Under the pieces are notes generated by a model that saw only the letters and a list, made by a program, of their open reading frames with translations, had not been told where the DNA came from and did not search any database. Shown one piece after another: positions 1 through 7,225 of a stretch of 23,449 nucleotides of DNA; positions within the stretch are counted from its first letter, which is position 1, and every line of letters starts with the position of its first letter. The DNA comes from Phycisphaerales bacterium UBA3158. Its GTDB lineage: Bacteria > Planctomycetota > Phycisphaerae > Phycisphaerales > SM1A02. The DNA is taken from assembly GCA_002364555.1 (NCBI GenBank), contig DEYM01000080.1, positions 1-23,449 on the forward strand, in the 5' to 3' direction. The translations under genes were made by a program, and so were the position numbers.

Positions 1-653
1 ACCATATCCATGACGGCCTTGATCTGTTCATTGTGCTCGGTTCTCTCGAAGGGTTGCTCATGCCGCGAATCCTCGAGGATGTCCGCGTAGTCCAGTGGTT
101 GACCATCCTCGCCACGAGGTGAGTACGAACTCGATTTGTAGGCTCGCATGGCTCGAACGATGACGGCAGCCTTCTTCATGGGCACGCCCATGGATTCCGC
201 CATCTCCTGCTGGTTCGGGGTTCTGCCGAGTTCATCCGTCAATTGACGGTGCATATGCTTCCAGCGACCGATCAGTTCGACCATGTAGGCCGGGATATGG
301 ATCGGTTGAACCGCGTTGATGAGCGTTCGCTTGATCGACTGCTTGATCCACCAGGAGGCATAGGTGGAGAAGCGGGCGCCCTGTGCGGGATCGAATCCCT
401 CGACGGCCCGGATCAATCCGATGTTGCCTTCCTCGATGAGGTCGGAAAGTGAAAGACCACGTCTCGTGTAGTGCTTGCTGATGGAGACGACCAGTCTCAG
501 GTTGGCCTTGACCATTCGATCCTTGGCATCGAAGTCGTTGTCGTTGATGACACGCCACCCCAATTCCTTCTCCTCCTCGGGAGTCAACAGGGATGTTCGA
601 TTGATCTGCTTGAGATACGTCTCGAGGTCACGGTCTGAGGTTCGATAAGCCAT
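1..653 (-). CDS. RNA polymerase sigma-70 family factor, RpoD-like (C-terminus cut off)
   Basis: Reading the minus strand from the ATG at 653 gives 217 residues open to the window edge. Region 1.2 (about residues 8-32, DLETYLKQINRTSLLTPEEE), region 2 (about 43-125, with NLRLVVSISKHYTRRG, DLIEEGNIGLIRAVEGFD and FSTYASWWIKQSIKRT) and region 3 (from about 133, LTDELGRTPNQQEMAESMG) are visible. Region 4, which reads the -35 element, lies beyond the window. The long region 1.1 of primary sigma factors is absent, so this is a short RpoD/group 2-like factor; whether it is the housekeeping sigma cannot be decided. The region 2.4 stretch INAVQPIHIPAYMVE departs from the usual RTIRIPVHM form. No clear Shine-Dalgarno precedes the ATG. 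A short inverted repeat (656-667) abuts it. Confidence 0.93.
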   Translation of the reverse strand, partial: MAYRTSDRDLETYLKQINRTSLLTPEEEKELGWRVINDNDFDAKDRMVKANLRLVVSISKHYTRRGLSLSDLIEEGNIGLIRAVEGFDPAQGARFSTYASWWIKQSIKRTLINAVQPIHIPAYMVELIGRWKHMHRQLTDELGRTPNQQEMAESMGVPMKKAAVIVRAMRAYKSSSYSPRGEDGQPLDYADILEDSRHEQPFERTEHNEQIKAVMDM

Positions 654-655
654 GT

Positions 656-667
656 GGAACTGGTTCC
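656..667. promoter_or_regulatory. Short inverted repeat just upstream of the sigma-factor start
   Basis: GGAAC (656-660) and GTTCC (663-667) are perfect inverted copies separated by TG, 2 bases upstream of the sigma-factor ATG. It could be an operator half-site pair or a tiny hairpin over the ribosome-binding region. It is short enough to arise by chance. The spacing does not fit the Gram-positive LexA box (GAAC-N4-GTTC). Confidence 0.2.
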
Positions 668-732
668 CAATTACTCTTTCAGACCTGGTTCGGTGGTTCC
701 GCCATTGGCGGAGAATCATGTCTGGTCGGTTA

Positions 733-951
733 TCAAGTATGCGTCCGGACTGCCCGGAAGCTCACAGTTAGCTGGTCAGTTCCTTGTGAATCCCGCTTCG
801 GATATCGGTTTTGAGGTCTTCGTGCCTCGTAAACCTTCCGAATGCCGTCTTCACGACGAACCTTGAAGCCGTTCGAGCGTTTGAATCGGTATAGAAACGG
901 GGTATCTTGACCCTTAGGCAAGCGATTACGGAGAATTCGAACAGGAACCAC
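733..951 (-). CDS. Doubtful small basic open frame, S21-like
   Basis: A 72-residue open frame starts at a GTG and encodes a very basic peptide. Its length matches bacterial ribosomal protein bS21 (71 residues in E. coli). It carries the S21-like string YRFKRS at about residues 21-26, and 15 residues later a VYE...NR...KR stretch comparable to FYEKP..NR in S21. It lies upstream of, and on the same strand as, the sigma factor, as rpsU does in the rpsU-dnaG-rpoD operon of many bacteria. Against this, codon use is not GC3-rich like the neighbours, the canonical N-terminal motif is weak, and no good ribosome-binding site is seen. A different frame (768-956) starts at ATG 956, behind a G-run, and looks no more convincing. 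This may be a relic or a coincidence. Confidence 0.22.
   Translation of the reverse strand: MVPVRILRNRLPKGQDTPFLYRFKRSNGFKVRREDGIRKVYEARRPQNRYPKRDSQGTDQLTVSFRAVRTHT
907..936 (+). promoter_or_regulatory. Candidate sigma-70-type promoter for the UVR-motif gene
   Basis: TTGACC (907-912; 5 of 6 against TTGACA), an 18-base spacer and GAGAAT (931-936; 4 of 6 against TATAAT) point toward the gene starting at 1076. Transcription would start near 943, leaving a leader of about 130 bases that includes the 979-994 hairpin. Confidence 0.35.
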
Positions 952-1075
952 CCCATTGGCAGCCCCCCAACCTAGACAGGCCGCACAAACGGCCCCGGGT
1001 GAGATAAATCATCCAAATCCAGATCTTGAATCCATCTACGATGCTTGTTGAATGCCAGAGAATGATCGAGGACAT

Positions 1076-1816
1076 ATGACCCAGGAAGATCTCAGTGACA
1101 TCTTGCAGGCCTGGCCCCACGAGCCGGGGCGATTTCTCGTGAGAATCGTCAAGGGACACGCCGACCGGCCGCAGCTTCAGGTCCGGATAGATCTGGGAAT
1201 TCTCCAGATGCAGATGACGGGTCGGCCCGATGGAGTGACCATCCGAGGCTTCGAGTCGTGTCTCCATGCCGTCCAGCAGGATCTCGCCACCTATCAGGAG
1301 GCTCATGGATCCAGTCGTGGATTCGTCATCTCCACCGAGGATGCGAGATTGCTTCGGGAGGAAGCCGCCCAGTACTTCCACAGATACGTGGCGTTGTTCC
1401 ATCTCGGCCGATTCGAGGATGTCGCGAGGGATACCAGACGAAATCTCGTATGCATCGACTTCTGTCAGGCATACGGTTCGACGGATCAGGATAGGTTCGC
1501 ACTGGATCCGTTCCGCCCACAGGTGATCACGATGCGAACCCGTGCCGAGGCTGAACTGGCCGTGGCCAGTGAACAGGGAAGCACGGCTGTCCAGCTCATC
1601 AATCACGGACTGGAGGAGCTGGAGGAGATTCTGCCCGCCGAGCAGTACGAGCAGAGCAACGAGGTCATTCTTCTTCGGGGAATGCGTGATCTGCTGGTTC
1701 CCAAGCTGCCCTCTTCCCAGCGGGCGGAACTGGAGGATCGCCTCCAGCGGGCTCTGGATGCCGAGAACTACGAACTGGCGGCCATCCTGCGAGATGAACT
1801 CCGGCAGATGACCTGA
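1076..1816 (+). CDS. UVR-motif (UvrB/UvrC motif) protein of unknown function
   Basis: The 246-residue product ends in a classic UVR motif of about 30 residues (RAELEDRLQRALDAENYELA followed by AILRDELRQM). This helical hairpin mediates UvrB-UvrC contact and also occurs in McsA-like and other regulatory proteins. The upstream 210 residues match no domain I can name. They are soluble, without signal peptide or membrane segment, and without the cysteine pairs expected of McsA zinc fingers. The ATG at 1076 is preferred over an in-frame ATG at 1052 because GAGG (1068-1071) sits 4 bases upstream. gcvT follows after 29 bases, so co-transcription is possible. A DNA-repair role cannot be assumed from the UVR motif alone. 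Confidence 0.85.
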   Translation: MTQEDLSDILQAWPHEPGRFLVRIVKGHADRPQLQVRIDLGILQMQMTGRPDGVTIRGFESCLHAVQQDLATYQEAHGSSRGFVISTEDARLLREEAAQYFHRYVALFHLGRFEDVARDTRRNLVCIDFCQAYGSTDQDRFALDPFRPQVITMRTRAEAELAVASEQGSTAVQLINHGLEELEEILPAEQYEQSNEVILLRGMRDLLVPKLPSSQRAELEDRLQRALDAENYELAAILRDELRQMT

Positions 1817-1832
1817 AGCCGCCGCCTCCCGA

Positions 1833-1838
1833 TATCCT
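1833..1838 (+). promoter_or_regulatory. TATCCT element 7 bases before the gcvT ATG (possible leaderless -10)
   Basis: TATCCT ends 7 bases before the gcvT start codon and no Shine-Dalgarno is present. This spacing would place the transcription start at or near the ATG. A weak -35 (ATGACC, 1808-1813) lies 19 bases upstream. The element is compared with similar ones before other genes in the findings. Confidence 0.3.
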
Positions 1839-1845
1839 GTTCGGG

Positions 1846-2970
1846 ATGTCAGAAACACAACAACTCGATCAGACCCCGTTCCATCAGTACCACATCGATC
1901 ACGGCGCCAAGCTGGTTCCCTATGCCGGCTGGGAGATGCCTCTGCTGTACTCCTCCATCATCGAGGAGCATCGGCAGGTTCGAGAAAGCGGTGGTCTCTT
2001 CGATGTCTCGCACATGGGCCGAATCCGTTTCAGTGGTCGTGATGCCTGCCGCTTCCTCGATCGCATCTGCACGAGGAAGATCCACGGGACTGCGATCGGT
2101 CAGGCCAGGTACACGATCATCTGCAATGAGCGGGGTGGATGCCTCGACGACGCACTGGTGACACGACTGGATGAGCATGAGTATCTCATGGTGTGCAATG
2201 CGGCGAATCGTGAAAAGCTCCTGCAGCACTTCGCCAGGGAGAAAGGCGACTTCGTCTTCAAGCAGGTGGATCAGACGACCAAGACGGCGATGATCGCCAT
2301 GCAGGGGCCACGTGTCATGGAGATGCTGTCCGCATTCTCCAGTGAGATACCGAATCTCAAGCGATATCGAAGCACGACCAAGAACCTGTTGATGGCCAAG
2401 TTCATCATTTCAAGGACTGGCTACACCGGTGAGGATGGGGTCGAGGTCATTCTTCCCTCGATGTTCGCCAAGAAGGCGATCGAGATGATGCTCAAGAACA
2501 TGGATTCGCCCGACACCATCAAGCCATGTGGACTGGGCTCCAGAGACAGCCTGCGACTCGAGGCGGGTATGGCGCTCTATGGACATGAGATCGATGAGGA
2601 CACCGATCCATTGACGGCGAACCTCGGTTTCGCCATCACTCTGGACAAGGGAATGGATGATCCTGAAGTCGAGAAGTTCATCGGCCAGGAGGCGCTTCAG
2701 CGCATCGCGGCGACAGGTCCCAGTCGAACGACGACCGGTCTTCTGGTCGAGGGTCGGCGGGCACCCCGGCAGGGTATGCCGGTGAAGTCGGGAGATCAGA
2801 CAGTCGGCGTGGTGACCAGCGGGTGCCTGAGTCCGACGCTCGACAGGCCGATCGCCATCATTCGAGTCGATGTGGAACATGCGGAGGCGGGGAAGTCTCT
2901 TCAGATCGACTTCGGGAAACAGGTTGTCGAGGGTGAAGTGACGAAGCTGCCGTTCTATTCGTCTCGTTGA
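1846..2970 (+). CDS. gcvT: Glycine cleavage system T protein (aminomethyltransferase)
   Basis: This 374-residue protein is full length for GcvT. It transfers the methylene group from the aminomethyl-lipoyl H-protein to tetrahydrofolate and releases ammonia in the cytoplasmic glycine cleavage complex. Visible family features are YAGWEMPL near the N-terminus, GLFDVSHMGR, the GGCLDD segment (G97-D102) with the conserved catalytic Asp at D101, VCNAANREK, RTGYTGEDGVEV, and the substrate-pocket string RDSLRLEAGMALYGHEID. The C-terminal GcvT barrel domain follows from about residue 285. The start lacks a Shine-Dalgarno and follows TATCCT by 7 bases. The gene overlaps the convergent lpxD by 16 bases. 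gcvH and gcvP are not in the window. Confidence 0.97.
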   Translation: MSETQQLDQTPFHQYHIDHGAKLVPYAGWEMPLLYSSIIEEHRQVRESGGLFDVSHMGRIRFSGRDACRFLDRICTRKIHGTAIGQARYTIICNERGGCLDDALVTRLDEHEYLMVCNAANREKLLQHFAREKGDFVFKQVDQTTKTAMIAMQGPRVMEMLSAFSSEIPNLKRYRSTTKNLLMAKFIISRTGYTGEDGVEVILPSMFAKKAIEMMLKNMDSPDTIKPCGLGSRDSLRLEAGMALYGHEIDEDTDPLTANLGFAITLDKGMDDPEVEKFIGQEALQRIAATGPSRTTTGLLVEGRRAPRQGMPVKSGDQTVGVVTSGCLSPTLDRPIAIIRVDVEHAEAGKSLQIDFGKQVVEGEVTKLPFYSSR

Positions 2971-4001
2971 GCCATCTTGTCCAGCGTTCGTTCCAGAGCG
3001 CGAACCCTCCGGACAAGGGCCCCGAGACTCATGCCGGCCAGCGCGTTGCGTTTGGCCGTATCCGCATCGACGGCGGGAGCTCCACCGACGGTCGATCCAT
3101 CGGCCACATCACCGGTGATTCCGCTCTTGGCCAGGGCCTGAACCTGATTGCCGATTCTCAGATGCCCGGCCACTCCGGTCTGTCCTCCAAGAGCGACGTA
3201 GTCGCCGACCTCGACCGATCCGGCGATACCCACCAGGGAGACGATCAGACAGTGCTTGCCGATGGTGGTTCCATGGCCGATGGAGATCAGATCGGCGAAC
3301 TTGGTTCCCGCTCCGACGACCGTGGCGCCCAGTGCCGCCCGTTCGATGGCGCAGTTGGAGCCTATCTCGACGTCGTCCTCGAGAATGGTGATGCCCGTCT
3401 GTGGGATCTTGTGATGCGCACCGGCATGGGTGGCGTATCCGAATCCGTCGTTTCCGATCGCTGAACAGGCATGTACGGTCACCCGGTTGCCCAGTTTGCA
3501 GCCGTCGTACACGGCCACGTTCGGAAAGAGGATGCAATCGTCCCCGATCTCGGCTTCTGGTCCGATGTATACCCCGGGATAGAGATGGCATCGATCACCG
3601 ATGCGGGCACCCTTCTCGATGGTGACATTGGGATGAATTCTGTTGTCCTGACCGATCGAGGCCTCTGCATGGATGATCGCTCGGCTGGAGACACCCGATT
3701 CGGCTTCATCCATGACTTCTGGATGGACACGATGGCCATGAAGGATCACCGTGGCGTTCCTGAAGGCGAAGTATGGATCATCGCAGACCAGTCTGGTCAG
3801 ACCTTCCGGGCATGGATCGGATTCCCGGATGAATACGGCTGCCGCCCGGGTGCCTGAAAGATGGGACTGATACTTGGCATTGGCGAGAAAAGTCACCTGA
3901 TCCGGCAGTGCCTCTCGAATACCAGCGCAGGCTGATATCTCGAGCCCTCCATCACCATCAAGTACGGCATCAACCTGCTTGGCCAGTTCCGAAAGAAGCA
4001 T
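2955..4001 (-). CDS. lpxD: LpxD paralogue 1, UDP-3-O-(3-hydroxyacyl)glucosamine N-acyltransferase
   Basis: The 348-residue protein has an N-terminal uridine-binding domain (about 1-95) with the string VTFLANAKY; F and Y match the uracil-stacking residues F43/Y49 of E. coli LpxD. A left-handed beta-helix of hexapeptide repeats follows (about 105-310). The catalytic His is H243 in ISIGHGTTIG, matching E. coli H239, and a second His lies in VAGHLRIG. A C-terminal helix (VRRVRALERTL) resembles the acyl-carrier-protein-binding tail. It adds the N-linked 3-hydroxyacyl chain in lipid A synthesis. The frame extends to a TTG at 4070, but the ATG at 4001 fits the family N-terminus and has GAGGAG (4019-4014) upstream, although 12 bases away. 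The gene is divergent from bamA and is one of two copies in the window. Confidence 0.93.
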   Translation of the reverse strand: MLLSELAKQVDAVLDGDGGLEISACAGIREALPDQVTFLANAKYQSHLSGTRAAAVFIRESDPCPEGLTRLVCDDPYFAFRNATVILHGHRVHPEVMDEAESGVSSRAIIHAEASIGQDNRIHPNVTIEKGARIGDRCHLYPGVYIGPEAEIGDDCILFPNVAVYDGCKLGNRVTVHACSAIGNDGFGYATHAGAHHKIPQTGITILEDDVEIGSNCAIERAALGATVVGAGTKFADLISIGHGTTIGKHCLIVSLVGIAGSVEVGDYVALGGQTGVAGHLRIGNQVQALAKSGITGDVADGSTVGGAPAVDADTAKRNALAGMSLGALVRRVRALERTLDKMAQRDE

Positions 4002-4025
4002 TCCGGGGGTGGTCTCCTCTGTCCC

Positions 4026-4044
4026 GGGGGCGAATCGTGCCCCC
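4026..4044 (-). promoter_or_regulatory. GC-rich hairpin in the leader of lpxD paralogue 1
   Basis: GGGGGC (4026-4031) and GCCCCC (4039-4044) form a perfect 6-bp stem with a 7-base loop, about 25 bases upstream of the lpxD ATG at 4001 and just before its GAGGAG. As RNA it would be a strong hairpin close to the ribosome-binding site. There is no U-tract, so it does not look like a terminator. Confidence 0.35.
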
Positions 4045-4107
4045 TCTGAGCCGAGCAGACTACCAGACAACCGGGGCTTGCTCGTAGCTATCCTCCCCGG
4101 GGGCGGA

Positions 4108-4113
4108 TATCCT
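4108..4113 (+). promoter_or_regulatory. TATCCT element upstream of bamA
   Basis: TATCCT lies 11 bases before the bamA ATG, inside the palindrome GGATATCC (4105-4112). A second TATCCT is at 4089-4094. Either could be the -10 of the envelope operon promoter. No convincing -35 was found. No Shine-Dalgarno precedes the ATG. Confidence 0.25.
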
Positions 4114-4124
4114 CCAGTCGATCC

Positions 4125-6506
4125 ATGCGACTCTCGCTCTACAACGCATTTCGTGGGCTGGCTCCACTGTTGGTCCTGCTTCTGGGGGTCGTTCAGCTGG
4201 GGACCGCCACAGCACTAGCCCAACAGGAGCAGCTTCTGGACCGGCCGGTGTCCGGGATCTCATTCTCGGGACTCGATCGTGTTCCGGAACAGAAGGTGCT
4301 CAACAACATCCGATCGAGAGTCGGTTCGCCGTACGAGCCCTCCACGTCGCGCGGGGACATCTCCAGACTGACTCGTCTGGGGGATTTCTCGAGCATCGAT
4401 GTCGAGGCGACGCTGCTGGAAGATGGAACGGTTGCCCTGACGTACTACTTCAAGGAGCAGACGCTTCTTGCCCAGGTCCAGGTCGTCGGGAATCGGGTAC
4501 TCAGCGACTCCGCGCTGCTGGGACCGACCGGGCTTCGAAGAGGATCGGCGAGAGATGATTTTCTCATCGAACGAGGTCTCAGGAGCATGCGGGAGGCCTA
4601 TCGCAAGAAGGGGTACTACCTCACCACCGTCAGCATCGATCAACAGCAGCTGGATGAGAACGACGTCCTGATCTACGAGATCATCGAAGGTCCGCGAGTC
4701 AGGGTCAGGCACATCGAGTTCGTGGGCAACACGCACTTCCCCACGAAGGTCCTCCAGGCCGAGATCAACACCAGGACATGGTTCCCGTTTCTGATTCGAG
4801 GCGAGTTGGACAACGAGATGCTCGCCTCCGATGTGAAGTCGCTCGACAACTACTACAAGGACCGTGGCTACCTGGATATCCGAGTCGATCGCGCCATCGA
4901 GATCTCGCCGGATCAGAAGGAGGCCAAGGTCATCTTTCTCCTCGAGGAGGGCGGGCTGTTCCGGGTCGGCGACATACGATCCGGCTCCTTCAACGGAAAC
5001 GAGCTCGAGGTCTTCGCCGCAGATCAGCTGGCAGCCCTGATCACGCTCAAGAAGGGCGACGTCTATCGCAACGATCGAGTCCAGAAATCGAGCGAGATCG
5101 TTCGAAACAGCTACGGAGCGATGGGCTATCTGGATACACAGGTGCAGTTCTTCCCGGTCCGTCGAGAAGCGGGGTCGCCTCTGGTGGATGTCCGCATCGA
5201 GATCCGCGAGGGCAACATCGCCAAGGTCGGCATGGTGAACATCCATGGCAACAGCCTCACCCGTGATCGGATCATCCGTCGTCCGATCTTCCTCGAGCCC
5301 GGTCGAAGATTCGACGCCAATGAGATCAGCGGTGCGAAGGAAAGAATCGAGCAGACGGGTTTGTTCAACGACGTCCGTTTGACGGTTCAGCAGGAATCCG
5401 ATGACAATCCGGGTCACCGCGATGTTCTTGTCGAGGTCAAGGAGAAGAACACAGGGTCCCTGAACTTCGGTGTGGGCTTCGGTTCCGACTCTGGTGTCCT
5501 GGGCAGCATCTCCCTGAATCAGGACAACTTCGATATCTTCGATGTGCCCGAGACGTTCACCGAGCTGGTTCGTGGTCGGGCCTTCCGTGGTGCAGGACAG
5601 AAGTTCAATGTGACCTTCCAGCCAGGTAATGAAATCTTCGCCTACGACGTATCGCTGTCCAATCCCAACATCTTCGACACGCCCTACACCCTGGGCGGAA
5701 CGGCCGGGTACTACCGTCGGATCTTCCGCGACTACACCGAGGAACGGCTCTATGCCGGAGCCCAGCTGAGTCGTCGACTGGGCGATGTCTGGGTCGTCGA
5801 AGGCCGATTGAACGTCGCCAACATTCAACTCGATGACATCGTCTTCGGTGCACCCATCCAGATCTACGAGGATCAGGGCCCCGATGACGCCGTGGATACC
5901 GGCTTCTCCCTCGTGAGGACCACGATCGATCGCATGGTTCGCCCCACATCGGGTAGCCGAATCGATTTCAACTTCGACAACTTCGGTCTCTATGCGGGGG
6001 ATCTGACATTCAACCGTACCCGGATCGACTACACCGGATACTTCGCTCTGGATCGGGATTTCCTCGGACGGACCTCGACGCTCCGGCTCGATGCCTCCGC
6101 GGGCTACATCTTCGGCGGAAACGCACCCACCTACGAGCGTTTCTATCTCGGTGGCCGGACGCTGCGAGGATTCGAGTTCAGGACGGTCAGCCCCAAGGGC
6201 ACCCCGAGTGTTCCCGGAGGCCCGCTGGACATCCCCATCGGCGGCGACTGGCTTCTGTTCCTCGGGGCGCAGTACCAGTTCCCGCTCGTGAGCAGTGTGA
6301 TCGACGGGGTCGTCTTCTGTGATTCCGGCACGGTGACCGATACGGTGGGCTTCGACGAATACCGGCTCTCGGTCGGTTTGGGCATCCGTCTGTATCTGCC
6401 GCAGCTTGGACCGACCCCTCTTGCCTTCGACTTTGCCTTCCCCTTCATGAAGGCGGAGTATGATGAGACCCAGCTCTTCAGCTTCTCTGCTGAATTGCCG
6501 TTCTGA
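4125..6506 (+). CDS. bamA: Outer-membrane protein assembly factor BamA
   Basis: BamA is the central subunit of the beta-barrel assembly machine and inserts folded barrels into the outer membrane. The 793-residue precursor starts with a signal peptide (about 1-32, a hydrophobic LAPLLVLLLGVVQL core and an ALA-Q type cleavage). Five POTRA domains follow at roughly 40-110, 111-188, 189-281, 282-361 and 362-440; several show the characteristic GN and GYY/GYL turns (VQVVGNR, IEFVGNTHF, VNIHGNS). The barrel covers about 441-793, contains the conserved RGF loop-6 motif in GGRTLRGFEF (about 676-685), and ends in the canonical C-terminal Phe (SAELPF). Length is normal for the family. It heads a plus-strand cluster: the first ompH gene starts 37 bases after its stop. 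Confidence 0.97.
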   Translation: MRLSLYNAFRGLAPLLVLLLGVVQLGTATALAQQEQLLDRPVSGISFSGLDRVPEQKVLNNIRSRVGSPYEPSTSRGDISRLTRLGDFSSIDVEATLLEDGTVALTYYFKEQTLLAQVQVVGNRVLSDSALLGPTGLRRGSARDDFLIERGLRSMREAYRKKGYYLTTVSIDQQQLDENDVLIYEIIEGPRVRVRHIEFVGNTHFPTKVLQAEINTRTWFPFLIRGELDNEMLASDVKSLDNYYKDRGYLDIRVDRAIEISPDQKEAKVIFLLEEGGLFRVGDIRSGSFNGNELEVFAADQLAALITLKKGDVYRNDRVQKSSEIVRNSYGAMGYLDTQVQFFPVRREAGSPLVDVRIEIREGNIAKVGMVNIHGNSLTRDRIIRRPIFLEPGRRFDANEISGAKERIEQTGLFNDVRLTVQQESDDNPGHRDVLVEVKEKNTGSLNFGVGFGSDSGVLGSISLNQDNFDIFDVPETFTELVRGRAFRGAGQKFNVTFQPGNEIFAYDVSLSNPNIFDTPYTLGGTAGYYRRIFRDYTEERLYAGAQLSRRLGDVWVVEGRLNVANIQLDDIVFGAPIQIYEDQGPDDAVDTGFSLVRTTIDRMVRPTSGSRIDFNFDNFGLYAGDLTFNRTRIDYTGYFALDRDFLGRTSTLRLDASAGYIFGGNAPTYERFYLGGRTLRGFEFRTVSPKGTPSVPGGPLDIPIGGDWLLFLGAQYQFPLVSSVIDGVVFCDSGTVTDTVGFDEYRLSVGLGIRLYLPQLGPTPLAFDFAFPFMKAEYDETQLFSFSAELPF

Positions 6507-6543
6507 TTCAATACCTGACCACTGGACCGGGAGATGCCATCTC

Positions 6544-7176
6544 ATGTTCAATCGTGACAGAATCACCTTCTCAGTTTGCCTCGGGGCGATAGCCGTCGCC
6601 GTGGGCCTGACCATGAACGCCGGTGCCGCCAGGAACATGGCGCCGCCCTCATCCATGGCGATCGTGGACATCAATCGTGTTCGTGAGGGGCTGACCGAAC
6701 GAGTGGATGCCCAGGCCGGTCTGATGGCGCTCGCACAGCGCATCGAGACGGAGAACACGGAACGTCTGGAAAAGATCGAGGAACTGCAGACGACCATGGA
6801 GGACACCGTCGATCCGGCGAAGATGGAGACGCTCCGTCAGGAGCTGGACATGACGCTCGTCCGAGCCGCTGCGTGGCGTGAATACATCAAGCAGCAGGTG
6901 GACATCGAGAAGTCGCTTCTTCTTCAGGATCTCTTCCAGAAGATCTCCGATGCCGTCGCCGAGCTCGCCGAGGTGGAAGGGATAAGCATCGTTCTCATCA
7001 GTGATGCCGGCCAGACCGTCCGGACGATCAAGGATGCGCAGATGCCTCGGGAAACGCAGGTCCGCCAGCAGATCAGCACGCGTCGTGTGCTCTACGCATC
7101 GCCCAGCATCGACATCACCGAACAGTTGATCATTCGAATGAACAATGCCTACGCAGCGGATCAGGGCACTCGCTGA
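6544..7176 (+). CDS. OmpH/Skp-family periplasmic chaperone-like protein, copy 1
   Basis: The ATG at 6544 is chosen because it yields a clean signal peptide (MFNRDRITFSVCLGAIAVAV, cleavage near NAGAA) and has GGGAG (6529-6533) 10 bases upstream. The frame stays open further upstream, but into non-signal sequence. The mature protein (about 180 residues) opens with a beta strand, SMAIVDINRV, continues with a long helical coiled coil rich in E, Q and R, and returns to a beta strand, GISIVLISDAG. This is the strand-coil-strand order of Skp. Skp holds unfolded outer-membrane proteins in the periplasm and delivers them to BamA; the position next to bamA supports this role. A second copy begins 49 bases downstream. 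Confidence 0.85.
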   Translation: MFNRDRITFSVCLGAIAVAVGLTMNAGAARNMAPPSSMAIVDINRVREGLTERVDAQAGLMALAQRIETENTERLEKIEELQTTMEDTVDPAKMETLRQELDMTLVRAAAWREYIKQQVDIEKSLLLQDLFQKISDAVAELAEVEGISIVLISDAGQTVRTIKDAQMPRETQVRQQISTRRVLYASPSIDITEQLIIRMNNAYAADQGTR

Positions 7177-7225
7177 TCAAGGCTCATCGCATCGGCAAAC
7201 GAACCATCCGCAACTGGAAGAAACC

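Larger units (their letters stand above)
654..1075. other. Gene-poor interval between the sigma factor and the UVR-motif gene
   Basis: About 420 bases separate the divergent sigma-factor and UVR-motif genes. Visible elements are a 6-bp hairpin with a 3-base loop (TCCGCC 698-703, GGCGGA 707-712), a 5-bp GC-rich hairpin (GGCCG 979-983, CGGCC 990-994), a candidate plus-strand promoter (907-936) and a weak minus-strand open frame (733-951). No tRNA or known structured RNA was recognised. The interval probably holds promoters and leaders for both flanking genes. Confidence 0.5.

Noticed and set aside
656..667. LexA-type SOS operator before the sigma factor
   Set aside because: The half-sites resemble GAAC/GTTC, but the spacing is 2 rather than 4 bases and no SOS gene is nearby.
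926..1858. 310-codon minus-strand frame opposite the UVR-motif gene
   Set aside because: The plus strand has a ribosome-binding site and a UVR motif; the minus frame has neither a start signal nor a domain.
4002..4070. N-terminal extension of lpxD copy 1 from TTG 4070
   Set aside because: The 23 extra residues have no counterpart in LpxD and would include the leader hairpin; the ATG at 4001 fits the family start.
4260..6806. 848-codon open frame on the minus strand opposite bamA
   Set aside because: It is antisense to an unambiguous bamA, has no recognisable domain and arises from the GC-rich codon pattern (a shadow frame).
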